A DNA stretch of 64,000 nucleotides from Thermoplasmatales archaeon UBA447 (GCA_002503205.1 DARE01000053.1:38599-102598), one strand, 5' to 3'; counted from the first letter of the stretch, positions 9,217 to 17,983 are shown. Notes: a model not told the origin generated them from the sequence alone. Numbers and translations: made by a program.

Positions 9217-9942
9217 CTAGTTCTGCAGCGTGATAACACTCGAGGTAAAGGCGATCGGTGCCGTGAAGTCTATCTGTGATGTGGCTCCGACTTCAGGCGT
9301 GATCTGGCCTGAAACCTGCATGTTCTGGGTTATGTTGGTACCGAATGTGTTTGTAACATTGAAGACTATTGCAGCCTCGTCACCGGATGAAATGACCGGA
9401 TATTTGGCAGTCAATGACGACGTCGGGTCTATCAGTGATATTACTCCGAAGTTAGTAGGGTTGTTATCCTTCGCACTCATATCCCCAAATACAGGATCGC
9501 TGAACAGGTTCTTTGTACCTGTTTTTGACAGGTTGCTGAACAGTGTATCGTTATAGACCAGAAGTGCTGTTGCACCATTAATTGATATAGTTATACTGGT
9601 ATTTGCCAGGTTAATGGCACTACCCCCGGCATTATCCTGAATCATTATTGCAACATATTCAACACCTCCACTTTCTGGGGGGTTTCCCAGATCATAACCA
9701 TAGATCGAATTTATGATGAGTCCTGTTGATACCTGGTTCTCAGTGGAAGTTCCAGTAGCATCTGCCCTCTGCTGTAGTATTCCAGCGGTATGAATTAGGA
9801 CAGATGCAGCCACTGCGGCGACAAGAACCAGGGCAATGAATATAATAAGGACACCTATTCCGCTTTCAGCCTTCTCATCCTCATCGAACTTGAACTGCCT
9901 GCTAATATTCTTGAACAGATACCTCAAACCTTTCATCATCAT
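9217..9942 (-). CDS. Archaellin (archaeal flagellin) precursor
   Basis: The archaellum filament subunit, exported by a type IV pilin-like route. The N-terminus carries a class III signal: a charged leader ending in KFDEDEKAES and then the hydrophobic core GIGVLIIFIALVLVAAVAAS with QQRADATG after it, the hallmark of archaellins. The prepilin peptidase would cut just before SGIGV. The rest is Ser/Thr/Asn-rich with several N-glycosylation sequons. The long frame begins with GTG at 9954, but GGTG ten bases before ATG 9942 favours that start (241 residues). No other arl genes are in the window, so this is an orphan copy here. Confidence 0.88.
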   Translation of the reverse strand: MMMKGLRYLFKNISRQFKFDEDEKAESGIGVLIIFIALVLVAAVAASVLIHTAGILQQRADATGTSTENQVSTGLIINSIYGYDLGNPPESGGVEYVAIMIQDNAGGSAINLANTSITISINGATALLVYNDTLFSNLSKTGTKNLFSDPVFGDMSAKDNNPTNFGVISLIDPTSSLTAKYPVISSGDEAAIVFNVTNTFGTNITQNMQVSGQITPEVGATSQIDFTAPIAFTSSVITLQN

Positions 9943-9996
9943 GATAGTTAACACCTTATGCAGTTCTGTAACTGTTTATGTATATCACTATGTCTG

Positions 9997-10006
9997 TATA
10001 TAAAAG
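9997..10006 (-). promoter_or_regulatory. TATA box of the archaellin gene
   Basis: On the minus strand the sequence reads GCTTTTATATAC, a strong archaeal TATA box centred about 60 bases before the ATG at 9942. Transcription would start near 9975 and leave a leader of roughly 33 bases carrying the GGTG ribosome-binding site. This differs from most genes in the window, which look leaderless. Confidence 0.6.
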
Positions 10007-10127
10007 CCTTAACGCTGGGAACGATAAAATTTCGCATTTCGCTGTCGATCATATCTGACACTACGTACATAACAACAGGCTTCAGATCTGCACTTCTTTG
10101 TACTGCACTTCTTGCAAAAAAAGGATA

Positions 10128-11084
10128 TGTCCAGAGTAAGGTATTGAACTTTCGATGTGAATGCTTAGCACAGATGACAAGAGATTCATAGTGAAAAGTG
10201 TGGAGAATGGTTACAAGATAAGTGACCTGGCAAGGATGTTCAATGTAACCCCTAGAAGGGTACAGCAGATACTGAAGGAGGATACCTCTGATCAGTCAAT
10301 GAGAAGAAAGACTGTGAACCTGTCCAGAGAGGAGATGGAAAACATAGAGAACCTCTGGACGAACTATAAGATAGGTTCCAGGACAATATACTACCTGATG
10401 AAGAACCAGGGGAAGCAGGTATCTTACTACCAGATCTACAATTTCATGAGAAACAGGAACATGATCAAGAGCAAGGACTCCAGGGTCAGGGGGGAGACAG
10501 ACAAGCAGATGGAAACCCCTCTTTCAACCGTATATATGGATTATCACCAGACAAATACTGAGGCACCGTATGCAGTCGTATGTGTAGATATGAGCACAAA
10601 GAGAATCCTGTCCATAGTCGAATCAAGGAAGATCACAAAGGAGGTAATGGAACAGGTTGCTGACAATGTTTTCAAATTCTCAAAAGAGAAGGGGCTTTCT
10701 GTGAAAAAGCTCTACCTCAGAAATGGAATTCTCAGCATAATCTATGGTGCAACCGATCTCAAGTACCACATGAAGAGGAAAGGATTCGAAGAGGTTGAAC
10801 AGGATAAGCACGGCAATAGAGTTCATCTAGCGCTCTCCAGGCTATGGCAGAACTACGACAGGTTCAGGTGGAACACTGACAGCCCTGAGAAATTCATGTA
10901 CTGGTATAACCAGAGGCCAATAATAAATAGAAAGGAGAACCGTGTTACCACACCAAATGAGCTAATGGATGAGATGATAAATACCACGAACACGATTATT
11001 TCGCATAGCTCGGGAATATTCAGCTGACCATAGAAACAGGTCATCTGGAAGTATTCACTCACCAAATTTTTCAATTTTTGGACA
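10128..11084 (+). mobile_element. Possible IS481-like insertion sequence, ends uncertain
   Basis: TGTCCA at 10128-10133 and TGGACA at 11079-11084 are inverted relative to each other and bracket the transposase gene, giving about 957 bp. Beyond six bases the ends match poorly (both reach ATTGAA after different spacing), and I see no target duplication. The unit may be an old, decayed insertion. The region inside shows no second gene. Confidence 0.35.
10161..11027 (+). CDS. IS481-like transposase with degenerate DDE triad
   Basis: The protein has 288 residues. An N-terminal helix-turn-helix (ISDLARMFNVTPRRVQQIL, about 20-38) is followed by a linker with a second helical part and an RNase H-like integrase core. 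The first acidic residue is present (Asp127 in STVYMDYHQ) with the paired CVDMSTKRILSIVES strand. At the second site the usual SDNG motif reads YLRNG (Arg187), and the third Glu is missing from NRVHLALSRLWQNYDRFRW. The C-terminal WYNQRPIINR is typical of the family. The frame is intact, so this is either a recently inactivated transposase or a DNA-binding derivative. Confidence 0.7.
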   Translation: MLSTDDKRFIVKSVENGYKISDLARMFNVTPRRVQQILKEDTSDQSMRRKTVNLSREEMENIENLWTNYKIGSRTIYYLMKNQGKQVSYYQIYNFMRNRNMIKSKDSRVRGETDKQMETPLSTVYMDYHQTNTEAPYAVVCVDMSTKRILSIVESRKITKEVMEQVADNVFKFSKEKGLSVKKLYLRNGILSIIYGATDLKYHMKRKGFEEVEQDKHGNRVHLALSRLWQNYDRFRWNTDSPEKFMYWYNQRPIINRKENRVTTPNELMDEMINTTNTIISHSSGIFS

Positions 11085-11169
11085 CATGTGCTATTTAGTG
11101 GTCACTCATAACCACAAATCTGCCGGTTTTTTGCATTAGATAGACTCATTGGCCTAACTTGGAAAAAAA

Positions 11170-12351
11170 TTAATGACTGTGAACAAGCCCCGTCCTCCAG
11201 TATTTCAACACCAGGAAAGCAGTGAAAAATGCAGATAAAAATCCCAAAATTATGAAATCTTTGTGGAACCCAATGGTGGAACTTATGTATCCGAAAAGTA
11301 CAGGCACTATCATAAACAGAATATTGTTATAAGCCATGAAATAAGAGTTGGCAGCATTTCTTTCTGAAATGTCTGTGCCTCTGGCTATTATCATTGTAGT
11401 AACTGGAAAGATACTTCCATGGGGGATGCCTAGAAGCACCATAATGACCAGGAACATTGCGAAACTGGGCATGAATGGAACCAGTATAAGGGATACGGCA
11501 GTAAGGACAGCCGAGGCCACAAGAGGGTAGAAAAGATTGCCCAATGGCCTTATGGCTATAGAGAGCCTTGTAAGGAAGGAGGACGAAAAAAATACTATGA
11601 ATGCTGTATAGGCCAATCCACTTGATATACCATAATTCTCCTGCGCATATATTACAAGAAAGGCAGTGATGGCAGCAAACGGAATGTTGTATATGCTTAT
11701 AGAAATAAGGGCTGAGTGGAAAGATTTATTTTTAAGAGTGCTTCTTCCGCCCATTTCTTTTCCTCCAGAAGGAAACCGTACAAAAGGTGCCACAGCAGTG
11801 GCCAAGAGGCAGAGTGGAAGAAATGCTACGAATAGCATTCGATAGCCAATCACCGGTAGAAGGTAGGATTCGATTGTTGGCCCTATTACAAGACTAAGGC
11901 TCAGGCTAACCGAATAGATGGCGAGCAACCTCATCTGAGATCTGTGGTCTCCCTGAATGGAAGCAGAAGTTATCAGATTAGGAAATACGATCCCGAATGC
12001 AACTCCTGCAAATGCAGCGATTAACCATATTGTATAAGCATTCGAGATGGAGAAGAGAACAAGTGCCGCATCCATTCCGATCACTGAAAGGACAAAGGCT
12101 CTCCTTCTTGCAGCACTTTTTAATCTTGGATTCAGGAGGGAAGTTGAAATGAATGTTGTGGCATAAGTCAGGGCAGTTATTTCACCAACAGAAACATTGG
12201 AAAAATCGAAGAATAACTTGGAAAATGTTGGAACTGTAGTAACGATCATGTTGTTTGTGGATCTGAGTGTGATTGTGATTGCAGCAATGGTTAGTATCGA
12301 AAAAATAAATGATAGTCTATGTGAGGAGGCATTATTCAGCTTTGAGTCCAT
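11170..12351 (-). CDS. Major facilitator superfamily transporter
   Basis: A 12-helix membrane carrier of 393 residues from the ATG at 12351. Helix pairs with GVAFGIVFPNLITSAS and the mid-loop basic stretch (about residue 200) fit the MFS fold. The C-terminal half has GIPHGSIFPVTTMIIARG. The frame is open upstream to GTG at 12420, but that extension crosses an AT-rich TTTAAAATTATTTTTT stretch that looks like promoter, so the inner ATG is preferred. The substrate is unknown; the sequence has the general look of sugar or drug exporters. It is a single gene, separated from its neighbours by more than 100 bases on each side. Confidence 0.82.
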   Translation of the reverse strand: MDSKLNNASSHRLSFIFSILTIAAITITLRSTNNMIVTTVPTFSKLFFDFSNVSVGEITALTYATTFISTSLLNPRLKSAARRRAFVLSVIGMDAALVLFSISNAYTIWLIAAFAGVAFGIVFPNLITSASIQGDHRSQMRLLAIYSVSLSLSLVIGPTIESYLLPVIGYRMLFVAFLPLCLLATAVAPFVRFPSGGKEMGGRSTLKNKSFHSALISISIYNIPFAAITAFLVIYAQENYGISSGLAYTAFIVFFSSSFLTRLSIAIRPLGNLFYPLVASAVLTAVSLILVPFMPSFAMFLVIMVLLGIPHGSIFPVTTMIIARGTDISERNAANSYFMAYNNILFMIVPVLFGYISSTIGFHKDFIILGFLSAFFTAFLVLKYWRTGLVHSH

Positions 12352-12532
12352 TTCACTGTCCTTTTCATCGCATAATGAAGCATTGCTAAAAAATAATTTT
12401 AAATTGTATAGAGTGGGCACTTAATATACCCTGTACCAGGTAACAAATTCAATTTAATTACAACTGGAATTTGGCTTTATTGATCATGTCAATAGAAAAT
12501 ATTCCAAATTCTGAAATTAAAAGATTTCTCCT

Positions 12533-13507
12533 TTATTGTTCAGATAATCCTCTAACAAGAAGAGGAATCGAATCCTCATAGAGGTATTCTATGCTGAAAT
12601 GCCCCTCATCATATTCCATCAGCCTGTTCTTTATCCCCAGTTTATCCATTCTCCGACTGAGTGCTCTAATACCAATGTTTATTGCGAACTCATCCTTCAA
12701 ACCGGCTTGGAGCAAAATGGTTTTGCCAGTAAGTCCAGATGCAAATTCTGTGACGTTTTCCACAGGGTCCATCTTTTTCCACTTTTTCCAGACGTCTCCT
12801 CTCAAGATTCCTGTTTCAGTTTCAAAAGGAAGTTCAATGCCCATTTCATAACCATGACCGGGAGAATAGAAAGCTGACATGGCAATTATGTTGATGGCAT
12901 CCATCTCCTTATGGGAATGAGTAGGCCGAGATCGGAAATCTTTCAGGAAAGCTGCGATTCCTGATTTTGAAACAATCTCAATGGCAGCAGGAAAATCCCT
13001 CATATAACAGTATTCGAAGGCTGAGTCTCCAGACACATCAATAAATCCGGAAAAAATAGATGGATTTCTTGCTGTGAGTGTGTATGAGCCAAACCCACCT
13101 GAGGACTTTCCGAAAAGACCTATTTTTCTTTTTCCATATCTGCTCCTAATCAGATCAACAATCTCTTTTGCAATAAAATCTTCATAATTGCCAACAGCAG
13201 GTGAGTTAAGATACTGGTTTCCGCCTAGTAAGGTCATTGTGTCTGGAAGAACAACTGAAAATGACAGATCAGGGTTTCTTCCTAATATATTTTCTAAAGT
13301 GGATAAAAAGTCCTGGTTTGAGTAAGATCTGTTAAGGAAATTCCTTGCACTTCCAAAGAAACCAGCCAAACCTATCAGTACTGGACTACTGTCAGTGGCG
13401 TTGCAATCTATGAATATAACTTCCCTTTCAGCAGGATCTTCAAGCGCATTGCCTCTTAAGGATTCAGAAGCTATCTTCTCATTTTTAATGACAATATTTT
13501 TTTCCAT
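12533..13507 (-). CDS. Putative esterase, alpha/beta hydrolase fold
   Basis: A cytoplasmic hydrolase of 324 residues resembling the esterase D / PF00756 family. The nucleophile elbow is GLFGKSSGGFG (Ser in GKSSG, about residue 145), and the following GFIDVSGDSAFEYCY strand is typical. The catalytic His is in YDEGHFSIEYL near residue 300, and the acid is probably the Asp of AGLKDEFA. No signal peptide is present. The substrate is not predictable. It lies alone, 114 bases before the MFS gene on the same strand, so it may form part of the same transport-and-metabolism cluster. Confidence 0.72.
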   Translation of the reverse strand: MEKNIVIKNEKIASESLRGNALEDPAEREVIFIDCNATDSSPVLIGLAGFFGSARNFLNRSYSNQDFLSTLENILGRNPDLSFSVVLPDTMTLLGGNQYLNSPAVGNYEDFIAKEIVDLIRSRYGKRKIGLFGKSSGGFGSYTLTARNPSIFSGFIDVSGDSAFEYCYMRDFPAAIEIVSKSGIAAFLKDFRSRPTHSHKEMDAINIIAMSAFYSPGHGYEMGIELPFETETGILRGDVWKKWKKMDPVENVTEFASGLTGKTILLQAGLKDEFAINIGIRALSRRMDKLGIKNRLMEYDEGHFSIEYLYEDSIPLLVRGLSEQ

Positions 13508-14070
13508 TATGTATCAGAAAGGGCAGATGGAAAATAAAGTGATCCAATACTCTCAGATCCTGCCCTTATAAAAAAGAGCAAATCGATAATTTTGATCCAA
13601 TCCGTAACTGAGGTATTTCTAGAGAAACTTCTGATTATCGCTTCATTTCTGGATTGAAGACACCTACTGCAGATTATTTAGGTGGAGCCTTGAAAAAATC
13701 CATCAAAAACATAATAATATTAAAAGTCTAACAACTACTTCTGTTACCATGGACATCATTAATATCATCAATTTCAACTCTCAAAAGGCTTGCAAGATGT
13801 GACAGAGAATTATTATATTGTCATTTTAGAATTTTCAGAGAATTGGAAACATACTTTAGTGTCTCTATACGAGACAGGATAAACGGTGCGATTGAGGGTA
13901 TAAATGAAAATATCCTGATTGATTCCGAAAATATATGGGTTATCAGTGAGATTCAGCCAGAAATCCAGAGAAAGAATCCTTTACAGCTACCCATTGTATC
14001 AGGAATGTCGAACTTAGCGGCAAGAGCAAAATATATGGATACTGTTCATGATAAGAACAAATTTTCCATT
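13508..14070. other. Gene-poor 563-base stretch with one doubtful ORF (13843-14118, +)
   Basis: Only one frame of note is present: TTG 13843 to TAA 14118 (91 codons) on the plus strand, open upstream to beyond 13741 without a good start. Its product has no recognised motif, and it runs 48 bases into the 3' end of the FMN reductase gene. It may be the remnant of a decayed gene rather than a functional one. The rest is AT-rich, with TATA-like tracts near 13720 that may serve the esterase or nothing. Confidence 0.3.
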
Positions 14071-14661
14071 TTAAACAAGACGGTCTCTCATGCACTCAGT
14101 TGCAAGATTCATCATTAATTCCTGAACCAGGCGCAGTGATTTTTCATCTTTAAGTTCCCCACTGGAATCAAATTTGTCCTGGGCAAAATTGATGAACACT
14201 TCTGGTTTGTTTATAGGTTTCATGTCAAGGTAAACAAAAACCTGCCTCAGATGATATTGTGCTCGCATACCTCCAAAAGCGCTCATAGAAGCACTCATGA
14301 CTGCAACGTGTTTTCCCTTTAGGACGTTGTCACTGTAAGGCCTTGAAGCAATGTCAATGGCATTCTTTATGAATCCAGGGATAGAATAATTGTATTCAGG
14401 TGTCACGATCAAGATGCCATCCGCATGCCTCAAAACATTCTTGAAATTAACTACCGCCTCAACCGGCTTTTCCTCCTCGTCTGTATTATACATTGGCAGA
14501 TCCTTAATTGGAGCTATCCTGAAAGCAACATATTCCGGGACATTCCTTGATGCAACATTCAGCAGATAACCATTAAAGGAATTTCTTCTTAGGCTTCCTC
14601 CGAAAGCCGCTATATTTACTTTTTTCACATCTCCTGGTGCCCTTGATATATCATTACTCAC
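14071..14661 (-). CDS. NADPH-dependent FMN reductase family protein
   Basis: A flavodoxin-fold oxidoreductase of 196 residues. The phosphate-binding loop for FMN is GGSLRRNSFN at about 20-29, and the second loop is TPEYNYSIPGFIKNAID, diagnostic of the NADPH:FMN/quinone/chromate reductase family. It begins with GTG at 14661, one base after the stop of the upstream MFS gene, so the two are translationally coupled. This suggests that the exporter and the reductase act on the same toxic compound, for example a quinone or dye. The C-terminus overlaps only the doubtful plus-strand ORF. Confidence 0.88.
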   Translation of the reverse strand: MSNDISRAPGDVKKVNIAAFGGSLRRNSFNGYLLNVASRNVPEYVAFRIAPIKDLPMYNTDEEEKPVEAVVNFKNVLRHADGILIVTPEYNYSIPGFIKNAIDIASRPYSDNVLKGKHVAVMSASMSAFGGMRAQYHLRQVFVYLDMKPINKPEVFINFAQDKFDSSGELKDEKSLRLVQELMMNLATECMRDRLV

Positions 14662-14662
14662 C

Positions 14663-16159
14663 TTAATCCACCTTCGTTTTCCGTGTTGTTATTACTTCCT
14701 TTGTTAAGAGAACTAGCATTCCTGATACAACTAATGCAAATGCTGACAGCATAAACACGATTGAAAATGCCTCCTGCGAGGCTAATTTAACTGGAAACGA
14801 TCCTACTAAGTAAGTTGAAGTAAAGGTTGTAAGGATTGCCGCAGCGACAGGAGAACCCATGCTTGAACCAACATTATTAAAGGTACCCTGCATTCCTGTG
14901 GCCATCCCCATTTCTCTGGGATCAACAGAGAATATTACAAAGTTGAATAAAGTGCTTAATATCATGACGACCCCAATGCCACATACTATGCTGTACACCC
15001 AAAGCAAAGTATAACCTGGCATCGTTGCCTCTAAGAGAAATCCTGAAGCTGCTACAATCGTTCCGGCAGCAGTCATTGGCTTAGCTCCTGCCTTATTTAT
15101 CAAAGTTGAAGCCAAGACCCCACCCAGTATCGAACCTATGGCAAATGGAGTTACAGTAATGCCGGCTTCAAAAATATTCTTGCCAAAACCTGCAGGAACT
15201 GGATATTCCAGACGGTAAGTCAGTGTTATCGTGGCAAGGAATAAGGCGAATTCTGCAATCAGACCAACAAGGTATGCGACAACCACATTTCTGTTTGCAA
15301 GGAGCTTAAAATTGAATATAGGTTCTTTTTGGTTCCTCAACAGGCGGCTTTCATGTAAGATAAGAGGAAGCAGAAGCACAAAATCAAGAATCATCAAAAA
15401 TGACGTAAGTTCTGTTGAACTAAAGTCACCAGAGAATAGATTCATAATGCTACCGAGAGACGGCCATCCCAGTGAAGAACCCTCTGAAACAAGAAGAACA
15501 AAAAAGGAGAGGACTGTTGCAAGTAATATGGCCCCTGCATAATCGACTTTGGCATTCGGCCGCTTGTATCTTGATTCTTTGATTACAATGATCGCAAAAA
15601 TTATTGCTACTATTAAAAAAGGTATAGCAGTGTAGTAAGTATACCTCCATCCAAAGCTGTTTGAAACGTAGGAGCCGATAGGAAGACCTATTGCAAAACT
15701 AGCTCCAAACAGGGACCCAAAAATCGCCTGTACCTTTGGTATAATTTCTCTTGGAAATTCCTCCCTGGCAAGCGCTGATCCCAATGGGAAGATCGCAAGC
15801 CCTACCCCCTGAACTGTCCTCGACAGAAATAAAACTTCATAGTTTGCAGATAAACTCGTGGATATTGCCGCCATTAGATAAATCACCAGCACTATGGATA
15901 GCATACTCCTCTTACCGTAAATATCACCTAATTTGCCGAAGACAGGGGTGAGCGCCACTCCACCTACAACATACAAAGAGAGAACAAGGGCAATCTGGGA
16001 ATATGTTACTTTGAAATCCTTTGCCATGGAAAGGAGCGATGGTGTTAGCATAGCTTCGATATAGCCAGTCAAGAGTATCAGAGAGCCCAGTATTATTGTA
16101 ACCCTCTTTGCGTAACTGCTGTTATATTGGCCACCAGAGTAACTTTTTACACTTTCCAT
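14663..16159 (-). CDS. Multidrug efflux MFS transporter, 14-helix DHA2 type
   Basis: A 498-residue carrier with about 14 membrane helices. The helix 2-3 loop motif GKLGDIYGKRSML (about 76-88) is the MFS motif A, and the helix 5 drug/H+ antiporter motif appears as GASFAIGLPIGSYVS. The extra helix pair in the middle and the final hydrophobic segments fit the EmrB/QacA-type DHA2 branch. The FMN reductase gene follows after one base. A two-wHTH regulator is divergent at 16294, and the 134 bases between them hold candidate operators, so expression is probably induced by a small molecule. Confidence 0.88.
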   Translation of the reverse strand: MESVKSYSGGQYNSSYAKRVTIILGSLILLTGYIEAMLTPSLLSMAKDFKVTYSQIALVLSLYVVGGVALTPVFGKLGDIYGKRSMLSIVLVIYLMAAISTSLSANYEVLFLSRTVQGVGLAIFPLGSALAREEFPREIIPKVQAIFGSLFGASFAIGLPIGSYVSNSFGWRYTYYTAIPFLIVAIIFAIIVIKESRYKRPNAKVDYAGAILLATVLSFFVLLVSEGSSLGWPSLGSIMNLFSGDFSSTELTSFLMILDFVLLLPLILHESRLLRNQKEPIFNFKLLANRNVVVAYLVGLIAEFALFLATITLTYRLEYPVPAGFGKNIFEAGITVTPFAIGSILGGVLASTLINKAGAKPMTAAGTIVAASGFLLEATMPGYTLLWVYSIVCGIGVVMILSTLFNFVIFSVDPREMGMATGMQGTFNNVGSSMGSPVAAAILTTFTSTYLVGSFPVKLASQEAFSIVFMLSAFALVVSGMLVLLTKEVITTRKTKVD

Positions 16160-16230
16160 TTCATACTACCTCTCAAAGTATTCCAGGATATTTCTATCGA
16201 TTAAGCAAAAAAGAGGGAAATCTGATAATG

Positions 16231-16272
16231 ACCTTTGTTAAGGTTAGAGTAAAAAATGCTACTCTTTAAATA
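16231..16272 (+). promoter_or_regulatory. Two inverted repeats and a TATA box between efflux pump and regulator
   Basis: ACCTT/AAGGT at 16231-16244 (4-base loop) and AGAGTA/TACTCT at 16246-16265 (8-base spacer) are perfect inverted repeats side by side. TTTAAATA at 16265-16272 directly follows and is centred 26 bases before the GTG at 16294, which predicts a leaderless regulator mRNA. A protein bound to the second repeat would sit at the TFB/TBP site, so autoregulation is likely. Confidence 0.55.
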
Positions 16273-16293
16273 GCCTACAGTGCTTTTGCTCAG

Positions 16294-17193
16294 GTGTCGC
16301 TTCAAGACTTCAGGATAGTTTCTGAGCTGATCAGGAATCCTCTGGAATCTTATGAAAAGATAGGATCAAAAGTCGGGATTTCAGGCATCTCTGCCCGCAG
16401 CAGGATACAGAAAATGTACAGATCAGGCTTGATTAAGGGCATTTACCTTATACCTTCGCCGCAGAATTTCGAAATGCATCCAAGAACATATGTGTTCAAA
16501 AACGTTGACTCGCCTTTTCAAAAATTATCAATAATAGCGGCCGTTAATGGAGTGGTTTTTGCCTGGATAGACTATGATAATGATATGATAATAACCGTTT
16601 TTTTCAAATCTGATCTGGAAAAAGCAAAAATTCTGGACAATTTGTCAATTATAGTGGGTACTAAACCAATTACAGATTATATTCCAAATTCACTTCTACC
16701 ACCGAATCTCTCCAGTTCAAGGCTTTCAAGGATCGACTGGAAAATCCTTGAGCACGTCGCATTCAATCCCAGAATGTCGGTAGCAGAAATTTCAAGGCTG
16801 ACCCATTTGTCAAGAAAAACTGTACAGGGACACCTGAATGGCATGCTATCGGAAAGGAAGTTATATGCTCTGTATATCTCAGATTTCACAAAAATCAATG
16901 GCGGAATACTTTACGGCCTACTGGTATTTTTTAATTATCCGGAAGTAATGGGCAGGCTATTGAAAATGGGCCTTGAGCCAATCTGGTTCATGACAGAACC
17001 GATAGGTGCAACCTTACTGGGGTTCGCTGAATCTCTCGTAGATGTGGAACTTTTGAAGAAGAAAGCACAGGATATGGAGGGTATAACTAGATTTGATATC
17101 AACGTGCCAACAGGAGGGATGTTTGCTAAGGAACGGCTCAAATCATGGATTAAGGGTGAAATAGATAAGTGGAACTCAGCTTCTTTCCATTAA
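16294..17193 (+). CDS. Lrp/AsnC-like regulator with two winged-helix domains
   Basis: A 299-residue DNA-binding protein. Residues 1-50 form a first wHTH (SYEKIGSKVGISGISARSRI), followed by a small alpha/beta part. A second wHTH lies near 148-195 (SVAEISRLTHLSRKTVQGHL), then a second alpha/beta domain that may bind the effector. This duplicated layout is found in archaeal Lrp-like and Bat-type regulators. It is divergent from the DHA2 pump and the FMN reductase, so control of that operon is the obvious hypothesis. The start is GTG at 16294, supported by a TATA box 26 bases upstream. Confidence 0.78.
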   Translation: MSLQDFRIVSELIRNPLESYEKIGSKVGISGISARSRIQKMYRSGLIKGIYLIPSPQNFEMHPRTYVFKNVDSPFQKLSIIAAVNGVVFAWIDYDNDMIITVFFKSDLEKAKILDNLSIIVGTKPITDYIPNSLLPPNLSSSRLSRIDWKILEHVAFNPRMSVAEISRLTHLSRKTVQGHLNGMLSERKLYALYISDFTKINGGILYGLLVFFNYPEVMGRLLKMGLEPIWFMTEPIGATLLGFAESLVDVELLKKKAQDMEGITRFDINVPTGGMFAKERLKSWIKGEIDKWNSASFH

Positions 17194-17425
17194 ATAAAGG
17201 GCATTCCAAAAATTTAGCCATAACCTGATAGGAATCATGGAATAAATATGGTTAAAGGCAATTAGCCCAGTTCAACATTATCTGCATTCAATCATTAACA
17301 TATTTAAAAAATCGATCCGTGAGTATATGCCCGGAAGACAAAAATCCTTGAGATACTTATGCCAATAATTGTTTGCAAATATAGTATTATAAAGTTTTTC
17401 GAAAAAAAGTGAGCCACATAGAGAA

Positions 17426-17497
17426 CGGGCCCGCCGGGATTCGAACCCGAATCATAGGCTCCGGAGGCCTAGGTGATATCCATTACACTACGGGCCC
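17426..17497 (-). tRNA. tRNA-Arg (anticodon CCG)
   Basis: Read on the minus strand, a full cloverleaf folds. The acceptor GGGCCCG pairs with CGGGCCC, with discriminator G. The anticodon stem TAGGC/GCCTA holds the loop CTCCGGA (anticodon CCG for CGG codons). The T arm is TCGGG/CCCGG around TTCGAAT. A20, an arginine identity base, is present. No intron and no encoded CCA. Its first base follows the TAA of the COG1839 gene without any gap, so it is probably cut from that transcript by RNase P. Confidence 0.95.
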
Positions 17498-17983
17498 TTA
17501 TTTCTTGTACCCGATGTCTCTTAAGAATTTAATACGTGCCTTCTTGTCCTCAGTTGTTTCTAATCCAAGAGGTGAAAAACCGTCAATTACACCCATAATA
17601 CCACCGCCATTCTTGCCTCTCGCTACAATAACACTGATAGGGTTTGCTGTAGCAGCGAATATACTTCCAACCTCCTGGCAGGCCTTTACGGCGTTAAGTA
17701 TTGCTATGGGGAATGCATTTCGTAAAATTATCATAAATGTATGGCCCGCGGCAAGCCTTTTGATATTATCCACTGCATAATTCTTAAGTTCATCATCGCT
17801 CGAGGAATATCTGATAAGCCTTTTTCCTGAAGCTTCAGAAAAAGCAATTGCATACTTGGCTCCGTTGAGGTGCGTCTCAATGATTTCTGTCAGATCTTCA
17901 ACCGTCTTAATGAAGTGAGAGTACCCCAGAATTATGTTGCAGTCTTCAGGGAATCTTATCTCTACCTCTTCAATATCAACCAT
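17498..17983 (-). CDS. Adenosine-specific kinase-like protein (COG1839/DUF355)
   Basis: A 161-residue archaeal protein of the family whose Pyrobaculum member was described as binding adenosine. Recognisable segments are NIILGYSHFIKTVEDL, AIAFSEASGKRLIRYS, AGHTFMIILRNAFP, IFAATANPISVIVA and GIMGVIDGFSPLG, which run in the family order and cover the whole chain. The actual reaction remains uncertain for the family. ATG at 17983 is preferred over the longer 17998 start because it matches the family N-terminus and lies about 23 bases from the AT-rich AGTAATATAC. The stop codon abuts tRNA-Arg(CCG) directly. Confidence 0.85.
   Translation of the reverse strand: MVDIEEVEIRFPEDCNIILGYSHFIKTVEDLTEIIETHLNGAKYAIAFSEASGKRLIRYSSSDDELKNYAVDNIKRLAAGHTFMIILRNAFPIAILNAVKACQEVGSIFAATANPISVIVARGKNGGGIMGVIDGFSPLGLETTEDKKARIKFLRDIGYKK

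Noticed and set aside
13843..14118. Plus-strand ORF of 91 codons
   Set aside because: It starts with TTG, has no recognised motif, and runs into the FMN reductase gene. Noted only inside the gap entry.
17409..17780. Plus-strand ORF across tRNA-Arg(CCG)
   Set aside because: It is antisense to the tRNA and the COG1839-like gene and has no protein features.
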